A DNA stretch of 20,461 nt, taken from assembly GCA_964200075.2 (NCBI GenBank), contig CAXNAA020000529.1, positions 1 through 20,461 on the forward strand, given 5' to 3'. Source of the DNA: Sphacelaria rigidula. Lineage: Eukaryota; Phaeophyceae; Sphacelariales. The notes below the pieces were generated by a model. That model searched no databases, had not been told where the DNA came from, and saw only the letters and a list, made by a program, of their open reading frames with translations. A program made the translations under genes and the position numbers. Shown here piece by piece: positions 1 to 7,790 of this stretch (position 1 is its first letter; each line of letters starts with the position of its first letter).

Positions 1-78
1 GCCGCCACACCGCCGCTCGGGCCTGGGTACGGGTTGTGTGGGGGGGGGGGGGGGGGGGGGGGTATAGTAGAAAGTGTC
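1..78. mobile_element. Right end of a poly-G MITE, truncated by window start
   Basis: A run of 23 G (40-62) is followed by TATAGTAGAAAGTGTC, ending at 78. This matches the right terminus of the complete element at 4891-5152, which has a G run followed by CTATCGTAAAAAGTGTC, with a few substitutions. The left part lies outside the window. The bases at 1-39 are not clearly similar to the body of the complete copy, so this may be a divergent or internally different member. Confidence 0.6.
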
Positions 79-1358
79 AGAACATAATATGAGCGATCAT
101 CAAAGGTTTCAACGGGCGATCAAAGCTCAAGAGCATCAAGGGTGAAAATGTTTTTACTACTTCAATGTTATGGCGTTGAACTATTGGCGGAATACTTGAC
201 AAGGAAAATACTAGCATCATTGCAGTTTTCAATAGCCAATCAGCGTCTGGTATACACTCTGGGGCCCACGTTTAGGACGAAATGTGTATGTGGACTCAGA
301 GCGAGTACGGGCAAAGTACCGGCTATGCATCGGGCATTGGCCTGGTAATTACCGACCTTTAAGTAGGCCACCAGCCGTCGTCGGAATTCATAACTGTCGG
401 TCCTGGGCTGCTGCAGGCAAGATACATGTGAAACATGGCCGTTCACCGCCTAGTTCGATAGAGGCTCTGGGGCATGAATGATAAAGAACGAAGATCCCGT
501 TCCCCCGCCCTCCGCAATTTCGCCAATATTGTCCCACAGATGGAGCCAGCGGCGAAAGTTCGAAAACGACTGGGACAGGAGGAGCGTTGAATCTTCCCCC
601 ACCCGCACTGCTAGCTCAACCTGATGGAACATTCGAGGTGGGCTACTATATTGATATCCTCCCCGTTGAACGACCGTTGGTGCGGTTATAATGCAGATCT
701 GCGATAAACGACACTGGGTACGCCAGATGGGATTGTACGCATTCATGTTGTATTCATGGCGAGCACGCCCGCTCTATAACCGAAGCAAAATTTTCGCTCG
801 GAAATGATAACTTGAGCGGGCGTGCGTGAGGCGGCGCGGAGTTCTTTTCCAGGCAAGAATATGTTCGATGTTTAGAACAGGACAGGGATTGCTAATGCTT
901 CGCGAACGATCGCTTTTTTCCCTTTTTCATGCCCTCTGATGTGGGCCGTGAGACCGTTGGGCTGTGTCGTGTGCACTCTGAAAGACGGAGCGTACCGAAG
1001 CTGCGAACGCCACGTATAGTTTCACGGACAACTAGTGCTATCTTGAAGCTAGGGGTACTTGAGTTGGGCCGTCGAAATCCTGGCTGTGTCACCGTCACGA
1101 CGCTATTATCGCAGAGTGTGTCGTTTACCCTTCGAGCGTGAAAAGCTCGACCAGTGTACGCCTAGCGAGAGGTTACCAATTCCCTTGTCATAACATGTCT
1201 CCGAGCAATATTTCTCATGTATGTAACAAGATAATATACACGATGGAAATCGCATTCAGCCCATCACTTAGTAAGCGCGCGCGGGGGGGGGGGGGCGATT
1301 GAGTGACAAGCTGTTTCGTGAAGCGACTTCACTTTCAATATCGCGCTAATGCGTTCAG
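79..1358. other. No recognisable gene; one G13 tract
   Basis: Short open frames occur on both strands, but none has a recognisable domain or a convincing pair of splice sites. A G13 tract lies at 1283-1295. It is not followed by the TATCGTA...AAGTGTC terminus of the poly-G MITEs, so it is not assigned to that family. A good acceptor-like string (ttcttttccag) ends at about 851, but the frame behind it closes quickly. Upstream exons of the ankyrin gene could lie here unseen. Confidence 0.5.
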
Positions 1359-2210
1359 GTACGGGGAACAACGCCCCTCCACGCGGCGGCCGGCCACCTT
1401 AGCGCGGAGTTTTTCCCCATAGTAGTGCTGTTGCTGCACGCTGGCGCCTACGTTGAAGCGCGTGATGCCGAGGGGAGAACTCCGCTCGAACTTGCCACGA
1501 GGTATCTTGCCGTTTGATTGATTTCGATGCCTCGACGAAACCGCAATAGATACGCTGTGAAAGATGAACCGAACCGTGGAACGCGTTTCTCACTTACACC
1601 ACCATCAATGGTGCCGGATGGCCGGAAATGTTTGAGCGCGGGGCTGAGGGAGAGATGCGCCCCTCCACGGGGCTTGTACGTTCGTGCGATTGGATATACA
1701 GACCTCACTTGTTTCAGTACATATTGTGCTCTGAGAAGATCTTCGTCGTTACACTGCCCACTCCGGCTCCGCTGTCCGCAAGAAAAGGTGGTCGTCGCCC
1801 GTAACCAGAAACACAGATGATTGGAAGGATTTTGCCCTCACGGCTATTGCCGAGCACCTGTCCAGCATCCGCCGCCACTCAGCTCTAGTGCCAACTTCGA
1901 CTCTCGTGTCTCAACCGACGATGATTCAATCTTGTTGCTGCGCTTACGAAAGCGAGAAAAACAACAATGCCATACCGCTAGCGACCAGTATACCTCGAAT
2001 GAATAAATGTCCTGTTCGTACTGTCTATTCGATTTTTTTTCACAGGGGCTAGCGCCCACCCACTATTGTTGGTAATGTTTCCCCCATGCCTTCCTCTATC
2101 TCGATCAATTTTTGATTGACAGCCCCTCGACGATCGCGCTACTGAGCGAACACGCCAGTCGACTACGTGCACACCACTTCTCGAAACAAGAAATAAGCTG
2201 GAGTCAAGAG
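1359..2210 (+). CDS. Ankyrin-repeat protein, two internal exons (partial gene)
   Basis: Two exons are proposed: 1359-1501 (143 bp) and 2123-2210 (88 bp). They are separated by a 621-bp GT-AG intron with donor AG|GTATCT and acceptor TTGATTGACAG. Exon 1 encodes the core of one ankyrin repeat and the start of the next: GTTPLHAAAGH, then VVLLLHAGAYVEARD, then AEGRTPLELAT. These match the family pattern G-TPLH-AA-GH, LL-GA and D-GRTPL. Exon 1 ends two bases into a codon and exon 2 supplies the third base. Exon 2 then encodes STIALLSEHASRLRAHH, which fits the closing helix of an ankyrin repeat. Exon 2 ends at donor GAG|GTGAGG in phase 0. Ankyrin repeats are protein-binding scaffolds, and the partner and cell location cannot be read here. 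No start or stop codon is assigned, and upstream exons are expected. The exon 1 start rests on acceptor TGCGTTCAG and is the least certain boundary. Confidence 0.75.
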
Positions 2211-2421
2211 GTGAGGAGGCTGTACATACTTTTTGTGCGCGTGCACAAGGTGTGGGTAGTGTCGATCATGCACCCGATTTCGAAATACACGCGAGAAATT
2301 TCGGACGGTACTCAATCTATTCGATAAACGTCAAACCCATGGCCACAAGGAATGCTGGAGCGACCCCCAGGGTGTTGAATGAAGTAGTGATGCCGATGGC
2401 GACATACGTTGTCATTGCCAG

Positions 2422-2557
2422 GAAGGACGTCCTTTATCTAAACTGCAGCAAAGACGTGTTCCTACGTTGCCTTGGTACCAAATACACTTTCCCCTTTTCG
2501 AGCATAGCTCGAGCGTAAAGTATTGTCTTGCCCTGACTGCCCCGTGCACTATCCAAA
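2422..2557 (+). CDS. Possible third exon of the ankyrin gene
   Basis: An acceptor (GTCATTGCCAG) at 2411-2421 and a strong donor (CCAAA|GTAAGC) at 2557/2558 bound a frame open throughout. It starts in phase 0, as the preceding exon requires. The peptide begins EGRPLSKLQQRRVPTLPWYQ and carries no recognised domain. The call rests on phase and splice-site agreement only. An inverted-repeat element begins 12 bases after the donor, so it would lie in the following intron. The same frame also stays open past the donor, which weakens the exon claim. Confidence 0.35.
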
Positions 2558-2569
2558 GTAAGCGTTTGG

Positions 2570-2842
2570 GCAACGCCGCAGTAGGGGTTCCACTGTTTGT
2601 TTCTGAGCCTCTTTTTTGTAGGAGCCCAAATATATGGGGCTTACTGTGCAACCCAAATCTCCGGGGTCCGGACTCCCAGAAATACGGTGTTTCCACGCAG
2701 GGGCCTTTTCGTGAATCGGCATAATTTTTAGCCTTTTTGAAAAAAAAAAGGATGTCTATTCTCAAAATGAACCATCTAACACCCCGAGTAGCCCCGAGAA
2801 ATGTTTTCGTTCAGAAAAGTGCGACCCCTACCGTAGCATTGC
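2570..2842. mobile_element. 273-bp terminal-inverted-repeat element (GCAAYGC family), copy A
   Basis: The left end reads GCAACGCCGCAGTAGGGGTT. The reverse complement of the right end reads GCAATGCTACGGTAGGGGTC, a near match, and similarity continues inward for about 15 more bases. The left 170 bases match the reverse complement of 8640-8796, so this is a dispersed family. No transposase frame is present, so it is non-autonomous. A target-site duplication is not clear. It lies directly after the possible third exon of the ankyrin gene. Confidence 0.7.
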
Positions 2843-3308
2843 TTGTTTGTTCCCACGCTACCTCCTCGATCTATATGCCCGTGTTCCCTCTTCTCGAAAC
2901 GTTCACGCGAAAACGTTGCCGTTGTCGCACCGCTGCGTGTTGGAGAAGACCATTTCGGCTGCAGTGAATCTTACCTAGCCTCACATTTCCTTCCTTGCCG
3001 TTGAACGATGAGCCCCACTCAGTTTCCTAAGCTAGATTGGCGTACTCGAAGGCAATCTGGTGTGACTTGTCACGCTCTCCGATAGTAAACGTCCAGCGGA
3101 AACACTTGTGTATGGTATTTCTTTATTTTTTTCTTCTTCGTTCTTTTTCTTCTCCCTTTTTTTTTAGATCGACCATTTCTTTCTGTCCTTTGCTTTTGTT
3201 GACTCTTTATTCTTTCATGTATGTCTTGGTCTACTATGTCGTTCTGCTTGACTTTTTCTGTTCCTTCTTTTTCTTCAGCGCAGGTTCTATTTTTGTTTTT
3301 CTTGGGTA
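2843..3308. other. No gene; pyrimidine-rich tract
   Basis: From about 3118 to 3303 the + strand is dominated by T and C. The 100-codon frame across it is a string of F, L and S from low complexity and is not taken as coding. The tract ends directly at the (CAAT)n-tailed module and could be the body of that retroposon. Confidence 0.5.
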
Positions 3309-3395
3309 CGTCTATCATGTGACCACGGCTGGATCATGACTACCTGGGGGGTTAGTTAACGTGCGACAATCAATCAACCAATCAATCAATCAATA
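3309..3395 (+). mobile_element. Retroposon 3' end with (CAAT)n tail, copy 1
   Basis: A module reading TCTATCATGTGACCACGGCT, then a G run, then TTAGTTAACGTGCGACAATC, ends in repeated CAATCAAT units. The same module recurs at 14724 and 17029, and a shorter form at 8167, always on the + strand. A conserved end followed by a variable short tandem tail is typical of LINE or SINE 3' ends. No reverse transcriptase or tRNA head was seen upstream, so the class is open. Confidence 0.6.
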
Positions 3396-3408
3396 ACAAC
3401 GATCCTGT

Positions 3409-4029
3409 ATGGCTCCATCCTCCTCCGATCAGATGCTGATAACCGAGAGGTACACCGTAGGGGGGGCCCCCCTCTGGCGATACATTGCACGTGCAGCCGT
3501 TGTCGCTCGCTTGGACTCTCTGTGCGAAGTACTCAGAGCCGAAGACGAACATTCCGGCGAAGAGGCCGACGACCTCGAAGCGGAAACTAAACGCGGCAAC
3601 ACTCTCCGAGTGCCCGCGGAACGTCCGGGTGCGGGGTTGCAACACTCTTTATCCCCCGACACACCCGCCGCGACGAGTGACGGCCAAGGACTCGAGGAGC
3701 GAGAGAAGGAGCTCATCCGCATGAAGATTGAGAGGCTAGAAGGTTGCAAAGGAATCATTGAGCGAGAGCATGCGCTGCAGGGGGGGGGTGGGGGAGGATC
3801 TGGAGGTGGCGGGGGCGGAGGCAGTGGCGGCGGTGGGGGAGTCAGGTGGGTCGATCGTGTTGGTGGTACTCGTGAGATGGAGGATACGTCGCAGAGGGTC
3901 CCCGTGGACGTTGGTGGAATTTTTGTGCTTAGGTTCATCTGCCCGTGTGATCTTCTTGAGGACCGATTCTTCCGAAGGAGAACTTTAGATTTTTATTGCC
4001 CTGATCCCGGCTTGAATCAATCGGCTTGA
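3409..4029 (+). CDS. Hypothetical acidic/helical protein with polyglycine linkers
   Basis: This is a 206-codon frame from ATG at 3409 to TGA at 4027-4029. Residues 35-60 are acidic (AEDEHSGEEADDLEAE). Residues 95-122 form a charged helix (LEEREKELIRMKIERLEG). Residues 125-144 are glycine runs broken by single serines. No family is recognised. A good acceptor (CCTCCTCCGATCAG) ends at 3432 in frame, and a donor (GTCAG|GTGGGT) lies at 3845/3846, so the real coding part may be exon 3433-3845 and not the whole frame. The opposite strand is open for 169 codons (3429-3938), but that peptide is mostly proline and serine read from the same GC-rich repeats. I favour the + strand because of the helix. 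Confidence 0.42.
   Translation: MAPSSSDQMLITERYTVGGAPLWRYIARAAVVARLDSLCEVLRAEDEHSGEEADDLEAETKRGNTLRVPAERPGAGLQHSLSPDTPAATSDGQGLEEREKELIRMKIERLEGCKGIIEREHALQGGGGGGSGGGGGGGSGGGGGVRWVDRVGGTREMEDTSQRVPVDVGGIFVLRFICPCDLLEDRFFRRRTLDFYCPDPGLNQSA
3780..3841 (+). repeat. G-rich tract encoding glycine linkers
   Basis: This is almost pure G with scattered T, A and C, including G7 at its start. In the + frame it encodes Gly6-Ser-Gly7-Ser-Gly5. Several runs of three or more G lie close together, so quadruplex formation is possible. Confidence 0.7.
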
Positions 4030-4197
4030 GGAGTTACTTGAGGGGTCTGGAATTGTTGTTTTGAGAAGAGACAACACGCGCATTGATGAAGGGGGTTCGG
4101 GACGAAAGTCCTATCGCAGAGCCCACGTCTAAGGCCGTGGGTCTTTGTGAATGAGTATTGACGAGATGCATACAAAGGTAACACGTGGAGAGTGGTT

Positions 4198-4554
4198 TTA
4201 GCCTTCATTCCACCAGCAGCGCTTGGAGACATATATATGCACGACGACTTCCAAGCCATAACTTGCGGGTACAATCGTTACGTGTGGCGTCGCATCGCGT
4301 AGGTTAACCAAGTAAAGTGACTGGTAGTCATGATAGGATGTGAAACCCGGACCTGATAGGCTTGTCACAATATCTAGTGCTTTGAAGTGCAAATCATTCT
4401 CCCGGAAACTGAATATGTGTGAGGAAGTCCCGTACGCATCCACGTCGAACTGGTGTTGTTCTACTTCTACGCGGCAGGTCACTCTCTGGGATCGAATATT
4501 TAGACTCACGCTACCCCATTCTAACCTTTCCCCCCCTTCCCTGCTCCCCCAGTA
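4198..4554 (-). CDS. Hypothetical protein or exon, minus strand
   Basis: An open frame runs on the minus strand from just after a TGA (4555-4557) to a TAA at 4198-4200. A GTG at 4509 is the first listed start, giving 103 codons. The peptide is varied and protein-like, with alternating hydrophobic residues: VTCRVEVEQHQFDVDAYG, then LYLVNLRDATPHVTIVPAS. No domain is recognised. Upstream, an ATG at 4600 opens a second frame (MLPVVCIYVGAKSLVIL) one base out of register, with a C7 run (G7 in this sense) at 4530-4536 between them. A slip in that run, real or a sequencing error, would fuse the two. The overlapping + frame at 4340-4687 looks less protein-like. Confidence 0.38.
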   Translation of the reverse strand, partial: YWGSREGGERLEWGSVSLNIRSQRVTCRVEVEQHQFDVDAYGTSSHIFSFRENDLHFKALDIVTSLSGPGFTSYHDYQSLYLVNLRDATPHVTIVPASYGLEVVVHIYVSKRCWWNEG

Positions 4555-4890
4555 TCACGAGACTCTTGGCACCGACATATATACACACAACAGGCAGCAT
4601 GGGCGTTCAAAGGGGAAAAGGCTATTTCTTGTATATCACGAAATCGAGACACTGGTTAAAAACAAAACGGTTTCTTTCTTCATGTAGCTCTTCAACGAAC
4701 GAGTAACAGCGCCCTTTTTCATAGCCATTGTTTTCCGCATTGAGCCACCCCGCCTTCAGATATACACCGTTCGCCGCGCGAATCGAGTCGTAGCCGAGGA
4801 CGTTGGGGAGAGGGTGGGGAGACAGTCAGAACCCTGCACATTGTTGACTTGATCGGCCGCACAGCGAGGTTAATGAACGCTACCCTATTC

Positions 4891-5152
4891 GACACTTTCT
4901 ACGATAGCCCCCCCCCCCCCCAAAAAACCAGCCCAAAAGTGTCACGAACAAAATGGTCATACAGCGCCTGATGTTCGGTTCAGGCTGAATGAAGCACCTT
5001 ATGTTGGCGACATTTGCGAGAACGAACCCAAGCGTGCGAATTTCCAGCTTCTCGTTGTGCTCGGCGTTTTCCATTTCGAGTTACGTGAAGATTTTGCCTC
5101 CCCAAACCAGCCACTTTTTTGCGGGGGGGGGGGGGCTATCGTAAAAAGTGTC
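4891..5152. mobile_element. Complete poly-G MITE with 4-bp target duplication
   Basis: The left end is GACACTTTCTACGATAG followed by C14 (4908-4921). The right end is G13 (5123-5135) followed by CTATCGTAAAAAGTGTC. The termini are inverted repeats with one mismatch over 17 bases, plus the homopolymer. ATTC occurs immediately outside both ends (4887-4890 and 5153-5156), consistent with a 4-bp target-site duplication. At 262 bp it is too short to encode a transposase. Other members end at 78 and start at 20306. On the minus strand the body has a coding-like segment shared with the 20306 copy. Confidence 0.85.
4945..5066 (-). pseudogene. Fossil coding segment inside the poly-G MITE
   Basis: Read on the minus strand, this stretch gives MENAEHNEKLEIRTLGFVLA followed by NVANIRCFIQPEP. 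The copy at 20306 gives KLGIPTLGFVLANVANMRRF followed by MQPEPEHQALYGHFFRD in the equivalent frame. By my hand alignment about ten of sixteen substitutions fall at third codon positions. That is expected if both descend from a sequence once under protein-level selection. This copy has lost one base after the QPEP motif and gained one further on. The protein family is not recognised. It may be the end of the parent transposase or captured host sequence. Confidence 0.5.
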
Positions 5153-5156
5153 ATTC

Positions 5157-5448
5157 ACCGTTGAGAAACTTGCCAGTTTCATATCAGTTTCAGAATTCAA
5201 CGGGTAGACGGGGTGGAAAAGCGTTGAGCCTTGGGTGTATTATCGCAATCAATGACTTGCCGCCCTTCGCGTTACCGTTGTAGAATGAAAAAACGAAAGC
5301 GAGATGTGGGCGTCGGTTGTGGTTGCTCTTTTGTTCTCATTCCGACGTGACCTGTATCCGTTTTCAACCGCTCACGCTCTTGGTGTCGTTCCAGCATTTC
5401 GTCATGACGACGTGTCTCCAATGTTCAGTCTCATCGTGTGTTTTTCAG
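5157..5448. other. Intergenic or intronic, no feature seen
   Basis: No domain-bearing frame was found. A lysine/arginine-rich start (MKKRKRDVGVG) begins at 5285 and closes after about 21 codons. The pyrimidine-rich end of this stretch serves as the acceptor region of the exon proposed next. Confidence 0.4.
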
Positions 5449-5590
5449 TTCCGATTCGAGGTTTCCGAATTTTCGTCTCGCGCAGTGCCGTTCAAGATAT
5501 GAGATCGCTCTTCCTCGAACTGGACCGGGGTATCGGCGTTGCATCTCAGGACCCAGCTCAAGCTGGATCATCCGCCGGAGGCTGCAGGAG
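5449..5590 (+). CDS. Exon-like block, unknown protein
   Basis: A strong acceptor (CGTGTGTTTTTCAG) ends at 5448 and a strong donor (CAGGAG|GTAAAG) follows 5590, enclosing 142 bases. Two of the three frames stay open. One gives PIRGFRIFVSRSAVQDMRSL and the other gives FPNFRLAQCRSRYEIALPRT. Neither matches a family I know, so the frame is undecided. The call rests on the splice sites alone, and no partner exon was identified with confidence. Confidence 0.32.
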
Positions 5591-5936
5591 GTAAAGTTAT
5601 TTTTGCAACTTTTTGCACGTCGGGCTGCTCATGTGCTACCTAAATGTTACTTCTCACCAGTGTACTGATCCGGATCATGAGCTAGCTCATTTCGCCCCTG
5701 TTCCCGCATTTGGGTACCTTCAGTCTGTAGATAATGACGAATTCGCGCGAACTAGATCGTAGCCATTCCTTATTCTGGAGCATACACCCTAGTTTCTTGA
5801 AGTTTTGACCTAAACGATAGGTCACTCGGTCAGCGCTACCTGAACAAAGGCTGAAGCTCTAGTACTCGTGAAAACCATATGCTATGCGTACTATTTTCCG
5901 ATGCGACCACACCCGGCCATGTCATACGATTTCATT
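5591..5936. other. No recognisable feature
   Basis: There are stops in all frames at normal density. I saw no repeat shared with the rest of the window and no RNA gene signature. Confidence 0.4.
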
Positions 5937-5940
5937 AAAT

Positions 5941-6361
5941 AACAGTGGTCTCTCGAAAATGGGGTTGAAAAACAAAATGAGGCTCAACTCAAAAGCCGTG
6001 CTTCCCCTGACCTATATCCATGACAAATGACTTTCATACGAACGACCTCATCCCTCCTGACCTCCCTAAACCTATTTCGGGTGATTTTTGACTTTGCATT
6101 CTCCCGAAGAGTATGTGGGGAAGCACACTTCTGTCTCAATTTCGGGGTGAAAAAAGGACGTTCTTTGGCCCAAAAATCGTGCTTTCGTACACACCCTCTG
6201 GGGGAGCGGAAGGCGAGAAATCCCCCGAAATAGTTCTAGGGACGTCGGGAGGATGGTGTCGTTCACATGAAAGTCAGTTGTCATGAATTTAGGTCAGGGA
6301 AAGCACGACTTTTGAGTTGAACCTCATTTTTTTTCAACCCCGTTTTCGAGAATCCACTGTT
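5941..6361. mobile_element. 421-bp foldback element with AAAT target duplication
   Basis: The ends read AACAGTGG and CCACTGTT. The whole left half is repeated in reverse complement in the right half, at my estimate of 85-90% identity for the outer 170 bases. Matched landmarks are TGACTTTCAT, TCAACTCAAAAG and a CCCTGACCTA block. AAAT flanks both ends (5937-5940 and 6362-6365). It has no coding capacity of its own. The frames on both strands (6027-6233 and 6072-6284) resemble each other only because the element is a palindrome. Confidence 0.85.
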
Positions 6362-6365
6362 AAAT

Positions 6366-7228
6366 GCTCATGGTGGGCAAGTGAAGAAAGGAATCGATTT
6401 CGTCAAATTGCCCGGTTTTTAAGAGACTGTTCCAGCTCCGCCGAATGTTGGCGGATCGACGAGCTAGATACAGCCTACTGCTCCGTCGTGTGCAACGGGT
6501 TCGACATTTGCTGGGGCCCATCGACTGTGTAGCCTGTGGCTTAGCCCAACAACAGAATCCGGGAAACGATTGAGCATACTGAGAAATTAGCACGATCTGG
6601 TTTTAACGAAAACGTTGGTGAAAACATCTTGACCAGTAGATTTAGTGCAAGCATGGCGTTCCATGTTGTTGTTGGCCATCTGTACTGAAGCAGCAATTGA
6701 TTGCGTACGCCGGGACCGAGCCACAATCATCACAGAGCAGTTCTTCTGATGAGCAGGTCCCATTAGGTGAAAGACGTATGTGCAAGGTGGAGCACCACTT
6801 GCTCTTGTATAGGTTTCACAAGTTTCCTGTTCCAGCCAGTTACCTACACAGTGCATGGACTCATCTTGGCCACTCGTCACTACGGCTTCGATAGGACCAC
6901 AAGTCACACACGATAATTTCTCAGTCCCATGCGCATGGCAAGGTCACTCTACCCTACCGTTCTACACACCTTGCTTCAATGGCCGCACAACCGCTGTCTA
7001 TTGATCTTCCTATGAGCTCAAGATGGTCGAAACTGTACAGTGCAGCATCGTCAGTACAGCACCCGATACACGATTTTACGTCAATACGTCCAAGGCGTAA
7101 AGCATGCGGAGAATAGATGTACTGAAACGTAACTCAACACCAGTCTGCTGACAGCTGGCGCAACCGTTCCCTACAAATCAATACCTCGTCAACAAGTAGC
7201 TATTCAGGTGTTCTCACTTCGTATGTAA
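6366..7228. other. No convincing gene
   Basis: A 106-codon minus frame (6587-6907) is present but has no recognised motif, and a competing frame overlaps it on the + strand. No RNA gene or repeat shared with other parts of the window was seen. Confidence 0.4.
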
Positions 7229-7423
7229 ATGATGCATTGGTCGCGTTTGGCAGCCACGGCGACGGGCTTTACAGCGGCAACAGTAACGGCAACCCCGTCA
7301 TCGGAGGCTGCGAAACTTCACCCCATGGCAAATCTCGAACTGAAGCTCTCAATCGAGGAGCGCTTGTGGAGCGCCGCGCTACCGCTGCGTTATGGCTTCA
7401 ACAATTTTATGACAACCTCGTAA
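7229..7423 (+). CDS. Small hypothetical frame or exon
   Basis: This is a 64-codon frame from ATG, with an alanine/threonine-rich start (RLAATATGFTAATVTATPSS) and a helical end (ANLELKLSIEERLWSAALP). A donor-like GTAAGG overlaps the stop codon at 7421. A second + frame (7237-7443) is also open and reads GSHGDGLYSGNSNGNP, so the true frame, if any, is unresolved. No family is recognised. Confidence 0.25.
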   Translation: MMHWSRLAATATGFTAATVTATPSSEAAKLHPMANLELKLSIEERLWSAALPLRYGFNNFMTTS

Positions 7424-7702
7424 GGTCAGTCGCTCAAACTTAGTGGAGGTGTTTGTTGTCCGTTTCACATTCCGGACTATCCCTCCGGTAGACCAATGAT
7501 TGTTGCCCTGCTGTCCACCTTGATGTTGGGTGTGGGGTAGTTTCCACAAACAGCATAACTTGCGGTTATTATTGACCACTTCAAGTGCAGCTTGTCACGG
7601 AGTTTTTTCTATGGTGATGGATCCAGCTGAAACTTGTCGTTGTGACTGGCGAGTCGTCAGCGCATAGTGGTCAGTATTCATGGTGAACGGATTGGTCATG
7701 TT
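7424..7702. other. No recognisable feature
   Basis: Nothing beyond short chance frames was seen. Confidence 0.35.
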
Positions 7703-7790
7703 GAGAGGGAAGGGAAGGGAAGGGAAGGGAAGGGAAGGGAAGGGAAGGGAAGGGGAGGGAAGGAAAAGGAAAAGGAAATAAAAGGGAAAG
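7703..7790. repeat. (GGGAA)n array grading into purine-rich tract
   Basis: About ten near-perfect GGGAA units run to about 7760 and then decay into GGAAAA-type purine repeats. Consecutive G3 runs separated by two A fit the standard G-quadruplex pattern. The minus-strand frames here (Pro-Ser-Leu-Pro-Phe repeats) are a by-product of the array. Confidence 0.9.

Noticed and set aside
1283-1295. G13 tract as another poly-G MITE end
   Set aside because: The following bases (CGATTGAGTGACA) do not match the TATCGTAAAAAGTGTC terminus and no partner end is present.
3037-3339. 100-codon hydrophobic + frame as a membrane protein
   Set aside because: It is produced by a T-rich low-complexity tract and runs into the retroposon tail.
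4083-4140. ATTGATGA...GACGAAAGTCC as a hammerhead ribozyme core, with adjacent GNRA-type and CCCACG hairpins
   Set aside because: The two core boxes are suggestive, but the bases between them (AGGGGGTTCGGGAC) cannot form stem II, and stem III has no partner strand.
6027-6284. Pair of similar frames on opposite strands as diverged genes
   Set aside because: The similarity is explained by the palindromic foldback element they lie in.
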